Part shown: positions 7,100-10,515 of the stretch, in pieces
Layout: the number at the start of each line of letters is the position of its first letter
Position numbering within the stretch: position 1 is the first letter of the stretch
Origin: CAZVWV01 sp964631745
Lineage (GTDB): Bacteria; Bdellovibrionota_C; UBA2361; JBGSMV01
NCBI GenBank assembly: GCA_964631745.1
Contig: CAZVWV010000130.1
Location: 1 to 10,515, forward strand
Reading direction: 5' to 3'
DNA length: 10,515 nucleotides
Program-made: the position numbers and the translations under genes
Notes under the pieces: generated by a model
The model's database searches: none
Told to the model about the DNA's origin: nothing
Seen by the model: only the letters and a program-made list of their open reading frames with translations

Positions 7100-8686
7100 A
7101 TGAAGGCATGTCTCACTTCTAAGTATCAGATGAATAGAAGAGTATTGTCCAGGCTAAGGGCCGAATGCCCGCTTTTGCCGGTACTATTGGGATTAACGCT
7201 GGGGCAGCTCTTGGGCTTCGCTGCAATAATTAACGACGCGCGGGCTCTATCTGTGTTGAGTTTGGCCTCGGTAGTGATGATTTCAAGCGCCGGTTGGAGG
7301 AGTTCGACCGCAGCTCAAGTCGGTTTGGCGCTTGTGGTAGGCTTAGTTCAAAGTCTCTCCACCTTCCATATTACCTTACCTTCTCTTTCAGAGCAGAAAC
7401 CTTACCTAGCGCGGGTAGTCAGCGAACCTAGGCGCCCGAAGCCCGGCGGCGTGCGGCTTGAGCTTGAGGTTTTGGGGGAATACGTCGCTCATGAGCAGGG
7501 TTTTCAGATTCGCGAACTTGCTAAGCCCCCCAAATATGACTGCAAAGCCATCGACCTGCCGTGGCGGAATATTTCGTCAGTAGAGAAGGGGGACTCATTG
7601 GTTCTGCGAGCCAGCTTCAATAACCTAAAGGCCGCCTCCGCGGCCATGCTTTCGTATGACGGTAAGTTGTTGCGTGAAGGCTTTTCGGGCGAGTGCAACA
7701 TTCGGTACGCGACTCCGCCACATAGCCAGAATGATGATAAATTAAAAGCGGCGCGAAGGACAATTTTATTCCGTGTGAAGAGCCTTCTTGGAAATGGCGA
7801 AAAGGCAGGGCTGTTTCTTTCCATGTCTTTGGGCTTTAGAGATCTAATCTCTCGTGGCACGGAGGAGAGCTTCAAGCGGTTAGGGTTGTCACATTTATTA
7901 GTTTTTTCAGGGTACCAAGTCCTAGTATTTTACGGATCAGTGGTCTTTCTATGCGGCCTGCTGGCACGCTTCATGTTTTCTCGCACGGCAGGCGCCTGGC
8001 TGAGGCTTTCGCAAATAGTGTCATTAAAAAAGCTGTTTGTGTTTCTCGGTATCGTTGTCAGCGCCATACTGGTGGGAATCGTTGGGTTAGAAGCTTCCAG
8101 TATGCGAGCCATAATTGCGGCGACACTCTTGCTGATTAGTCTAGTAAGCGAGCGCTCGCTCAATCTTTGGAACGGCATCGTTTGCGCGCTGCTGGCGCTT
8201 TCCTGTATTTGGCCCTGTTCCATCTTAGACCCCGGTGTCGAGCTAACTTTTGCAGCGCTCGCTGGAATCGCTTTAGGAAGCTCCGAGTTGGGGAGTGCCT
8301 GGATGCGATATTGTAAGACGATACTATGTGTCTGGCTCACAACGACGCCCGTTGTTTTAGCGTGGTTTGGAAATATCTCATTTATGTCGGTGCCTGCCAA
8401 TTTAATCTTGGCGCCGGCCTTTACTTTTTTGAGTTGCAACTTGGGGCTAGGCGCACTTGTTCTGAATTTCATGGGGCTGGACCTGCAGGGAGTTCTGCTG
8501 CGCTTAGCGGGGCGCGCTTTAGAGAGTTTATCTGCGCTTTCACGAATTTTGGCGGATCTTCCCTGGATATATTTAGAGCTTAGTGGAATCAGCAGGGCGC
8601 TTTGGATGCTGGTATTCCTATTAGTTCTCTCCGTTCTAGTAAGACGCAAACTCATAGACTTTATCGCGAAGGAGAATTTGTGGTGA
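7100..8686 (+). CDS. comEC: ComEC/Rec2-type DNA uptake channel without C-terminal metallo-beta-lactamase domain
   Basis: A 528-residue polytopic membrane protein. ComEC forms the inner-membrane channel for single-stranded DNA in natural transformation. Two or three N-terminal hydrophobic segments (about 23-88) are followed by a soluble DUF4131-like region (about 100-205). The Competence domain follows, with LGLSHLLVFSGYQV (261-274), matching the family's HLLAISGLHV core. Next come EASSMRAIIAA (331-341), LDPGVELTFAALAGI (376-390), and TTTPVVLAWFGNISFMSVPANLILAP (about 414-439). The protein ends at about 528 with a last hydrophobic helix and has no metallo-beta-lactamase domain, which full-length ComEC (about 750-800 residues) carries. 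No such domain follows in any frame. Shorter ComEC forms exist in several lineages. In the core motif, the usual SGLH is SGYQ. The start could be ATG 7100 or the in-frame ATG at 7130; neither has a good ribosome binding site. Confidence 0.9.
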   Translation: MKACLTSKYQMNRRVLSRLRAECPLLPVLLGLTLGQLLGFAAIINDARALSVLSLASVVMISSAGWRSSTAAQVGLALVVGLVQSLSTFHITLPSLSEQKPYLARVVSEPRRPKPGGVRLELEVLGEYVAHEQGFQIRELAKPPKYDCKAIDLPWRNISSVEKGDSLVLRASFNNLKAASAAMLSYDGKLLREGFSGECNIRYATPPHSQNDDKLKAARRTILFRVKSLLGNGEKAGLFLSMSLGFRDLISRGTEESFKRLGLSHLLVFSGYQVLVFYGSVVFLCGLLARFMFSRTAGAWLRLSQIVSLKKLFVFLGIVVSAILVGIVGLEASSMRAIIAATLLLISLVSERSLNLWNGIVCALLALSCIWPCSILDPGVELTFAALAGIALGSSELGSAWMRYCKTILCVWLTTTPVVLAWFGNISFMSVPANLILAPAFTFLSCNLGLGALVLNFMGLDLQGVLLRLAGRALESLSALSRILADLPWIYLELSGISRALWMLVFLLVLSVLVRRKLIDFIAKENLW

Positions 8687-8792
8687 GCTGGATCTGATTT
8701 GCGCGGCTATGAAATATAAATCGGTAGTAGGCTGCCACGCTGCGCTAATGCCGCTTGATGCTCATAGTTGACTTTTAGAAGCGCTGTGCGCC

Positions 8793-9860
8793 ATGATCGA
8801 GCGCATGCGCTTTTCGAAACGGTTCTACTTATCTCTCGCTATTTTTTGCAGCTTATTTAAGATCGGCCAGGCCTTATCGCAGGAGAGGTTGATCGAGCTT
8901 CCAGGTGATAAGCAAGATCTCAAACAAAATCTGAAACAGAAGCAAGAGCCACGACTTGGTTTATCTGGCTTATCGATAGGCGTGATCCAGGACAACGCTG
9001 GTAAGAGTAGGATCTCTATCAAAGGGCAGGCGCTTTCGAAGGCAGTTGCCTTTGCGTTAGAGAATCCCCCGCGCATAGTGATCGATCTTCCGGCTACTAG
9101 TTCTGTGTTTAATCGCACGGCTATACCGAAAGGGAATTCAGTCGTCAGCAAAATCCGCGTGGCTTCTCATCCGGATAAGTTGCGAGTGGTCGTGGATTTA
9201 AGCCCGACATCGAAGCCGGACTTTAGCCAAGTTGTAAGCGAATCATCAATTGAGATCACCTTGGGAATTCCTGAACAGGCTGCCATACTAGCTCCTACGC
9301 AGGCTTTCACACCAACACCACCCTCGGAAGCAAGCGTTGTTCCCACCGTTATTAGCGGGACTGCGACTGCTGTCTATACTAAAACGCCAGGATACACACC
9401 CGTGTCGACCGCAAAGAACACCGTTGTGGCAACGCCAATAGTACCCACAAGCACGCCAGTTGTTGTAAGCACACCGGTATTCACCCCCACAGTTACACCG
9501 CTTTCTCTTAGCACCCGCGAAAGCCCCGCCGTCTCCGGACTGAAGCTGCTTGATATGAAGTTCGATTACGTCGAGCCGGAGCATCAACCTGTCGCGAAGA
9601 TAGTCTTGAACTCGCCGACTGAATTTAAATTAGTAAAACAGGATGAAACCACCTTCGTGTTAACTATCCCAAGGGCGAGCCTGGCAAATTCCCAGGCCGG
9701 ACTGATTCAATTTGCGCCCCAAGATTTTGTGGGCCTCGGATATTTAATGCCCAAAGTTGACGGGAGCGATCTAAAGATTGTGATCGGGGTCGAAAGGAAC
9801 CAGAGATTGGCGTCTGCCAACAAAGGTAACGAGCTTTTGCTGCGCGTGATTTCGAAGTAG
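8793..9860 (+). CDS. Secreted protein with two AMIN-like domains and a Pro/Thr linker
   Basis: A 355-residue exported protein. The N terminus has a basic start and a hydrophobic core (YLSLAIFCSLFKIG, 12-25), with likely cleavage near QALSQ (27-30). Residues about 56-158 form an AMIN-type domain: ALENPPRIVIDLPATSSVFN (88-107) and KIRVASHPDKLRVVVDLSPT (120-139) are the typical paired strands. A linker of about 80 residues (165-243) is rich in Pro, Thr and Val, with repeated TP and PT units. A second, more diverged AMIN-like domain follows (about 248-355), with VAKIVLNSP and TTFVLTIPRASL. AMIN domains place PilQ secretins and AmiC amidases in the periplasm by binding envelope structures. No secretin, amidase or other catalytic domain is present here. 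The start could be 8793 or the in-frame ATG at 8805. It follows comEC by 106 bp on the same strand and may share its transcript. Confidence 0.8.
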   Translation: MIERMRFSKRFYLSLAIFCSLFKIGQALSQERLIELPGDKQDLKQNLKQKQEPRLGLSGLSIGVIQDNAGKSRISIKGQALSKAVAFALENPPRIVIDLPATSSVFNRTAIPKGNSVVSKIRVASHPDKLRVVVDLSPTSKPDFSQVVSESSIEITLGIPEQAAILAPTQAFTPTPPSEASVVPTVISGTATAVYTKTPGYTPVSTAKNTVVATPIVPTSTPVVVSTPVFTPTVTPLSLSTRESPAVSGLKLLDMKFDYVEPEHQPVAKIVLNSPTEFKLVKQDETTFVLTIPRASLANSQAGLIQFAPQDFVGLGYLMPKVDGSDLKIVIGVERNQRLASANKGNELLLRVISK

Positions 9861-10094
9861 CTGGGTTTGTATCTGTTTTGGGGTGCAGTGAGGCTACAGC
9901 GTTGAGATCGACGGGAATCGCTTCATCGGTCGGTCGTGGGAGAGCTGGAGGATCTTTCAAGCTTAAACGGCTTGTTGTTCGTGAGATTGCGCTAGTGGGT
10001 TAATGGTCAGGCGCACAGGTGCGAGCGCAGCGATAATGGTTATCCCATTGATTTTATTCACCACGAAGTTCACGAAGAAGTCACGAAGGATGAA
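9861..10094. other. Noncoding stretch between the AMIN gene and the GxxExxY remnant
   Basis: I see no gene, RNA or terminator in this stretch. Open frames are short and unrecognised. Its right end holds the CACGAAG repeat array, listed separately. Confidence 0.5.
10062..10088. repeat. CACGAAG tandem-like repeat array
   Basis: Three exact CACGAAG units start at 10062, 10071 and 10082, so the spacing is 9 and 11 bp. The array lies seven bases beyond the stop codon of the GxxExxY remnant. From general knowledge, short CACGAAG- or CACAGAG-type arrays often accompany GxxExxY genes in environmental bacteria. The association here is therefore probably part of a dispersed unit rather than chance. 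Confidence 0.65.
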
Positions 10095-10304
10095 TTAAAG
10101 AACAAATCTTTTAATGCCTTTCTTCAATATCTCAACGTTAAAGTTTATCAGTAACCCAACTTTCACTCGGCTCAGCTTCATGTAGGTCAGAATCTGTGCC
10201 TCGTGAATCTTGAGCAACTGTTCTACGCTCTTCAACTCAACGATCAAGCGATCGTTTACGAATAGGTCAACTCGATACCCACAATTTAATCCAACTGGGG
10301 CCAC
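10095..10304 (-). pseudogene. C-terminal remnant of a GxxExxY protein (PD-(D/E)XK superfamily)
   Basis: A 69-residue open frame that matches the C-terminal half of GxxExxY proteins, which are usually about 125-135 residues. It has CGYRVDLFV (8-16), the nuclease-like core with Asp13 and ELK (Glu23, Lys25), HEAQILTYMKL (34-44) and the ending VGLLINFNVEILKKGIKRFV (49-68). The N-terminal half, including the name-giving GxxExxY helix, is absent. Upstream of the GTG at 10304 the frame stays open only to a stop at 10320-10322. The residues before about GLNCGYR do not look like the family, which places the break near 10290. It is probably a decayed gene. The family's function is unknown, although the fold suggests a nucleic-acid enzyme ancestry. 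Confidence 0.75.
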
Positions 10305-10474
10305 CCCACGGCCATTAAGTTAGGCGTCGTTTGCTCGTAACTCGCGCGCGGTCCAGTAAGGCTGTTGGAACTACCAATATATTTAACTAGCCTGCCAAGT
10401 TAACAGTTATTCGCTTGCTCGGATTGCCCACCCTTATCTTACTGGCCGTGAGGTTGCTCCAGTTGGATGCTAAA

Positions 10475-10515
10475 ATGGCTAAGTCGCCAAAATGTCGCAC
10501 CGAGTTCCGCAAAGA
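10475..10515 (+). CDS. Possible start of a transposase-like gene, cut by the window edge
   Basis: An ATG at 10475 opens a frame running off the window: MAKSPKCRTEFRK. The short basic start with TEFRK resembles the N terminus of IS3-type OrfA helix-turn-helix proteins (pattern xxxFRxEAV). Only 13 residues are visible and there is no clear ribosome binding site, so this is a suggestion. Debris just to the left is compatible with a mobile-element boundary. Confidence 0.22.
   Translation, partial: MAKSPKCRTEFRK

Noticed and set aside
7930..8655. 241-codon minus-strand open frame inside comEC
   Set aside because: It is antisense to a well-supported membrane protein and its translation is low-complexity and Ser/Arg-rich, as expected for a shadow frame.
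8709..8771. Twenty-codon frame between comEC and the AMIN gene
   Set aside because: It has no ribosome binding site and no similarity I recognise, and a frame of this size is expected by chance.
9664..9960. 98-codon minus-strand open frame at the end of the AMIN gene
   Set aside because: Most of it is antisense to the AMIN coding region, and the part beyond shows no family resemblance.
10016..10026. Eleven-base inverted match to 177-187 as a remnant of the left-end repeat
   Set aside because: Matches of this length are expected several times by chance in a window this size, and the flanks do not align.

Overview
This is about 10.5 kb of a Gram-negative bacterial chromosome of moderate GC content. 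Outer-membrane biology is suggested by an ABC-type polysaccharide exporter, a secreted AMIN-domain protein and an M48 metalloprotease with a lipoprotein-like leader. I cannot name the phylum from the sequence. The coding part is compact. The two ends (about 1-311 and 9861-10515) hold repeats and gene debris rather than intact genes.

Layout. 1-311: no gene, but two imperfect copies of a roughly 67-bp element built from short perfect palindromes, plus a third palindrome of the same design. 312-2513 (minus): a two-domain GT4-GT2 glycosyltransferase. 2675-4290 (plus): the permease and ATPase of a Wzm/Wzt-type exporter. 4269-6276 (minus): UDP-galactopyranose mutase (glf) followed 4 nt later by an alpha/beta hydrolase, which converges on and overlaps the ATPase gene by 22 bp. 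6338-7063 (minus): an M48 peptidase. 7100-8686 (plus): ComEC-type membrane channel without the usual C-terminal metallo-beta-lactamase domain. 8793-9860 (plus): a secreted protein with two AMIN-like domains joined by a Pro/Thr linker. 10095-10304 (minus): the C-terminal part of a GxxExxY protein, flanked by a CACGAAG repeat array. The right edge may enter a transposase-like gene.

How the genes may work together. Glf makes UDP-galactofuranose. The fused transferase has two catalytic domains that could extend or prime a glycan. Wzm/Wzt would export the lipid-linked polymer across the inner membrane. The ATPase is the short form without a C-terminal glycan-binding domain. This set resembles, in logic, the D-galactan I (wzm-wzt-glf-glycosyltransferase) loci of Klebsiella, so a galactofuranose-containing surface glycan is the most economical inference. 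ComEC and the AMIN protein lie side by side and could belong to DNA uptake or a type IV pilus/envelope system, but this is inference from domains and proximity only.

I found no clearly new biological system. The best leads are the palindromic repeat element at the left end, the two G8 tracts flanking the glycosyltransferase gene, the short ComEC with an altered core motif, and the truncated GxxExxY gene with its repeat.
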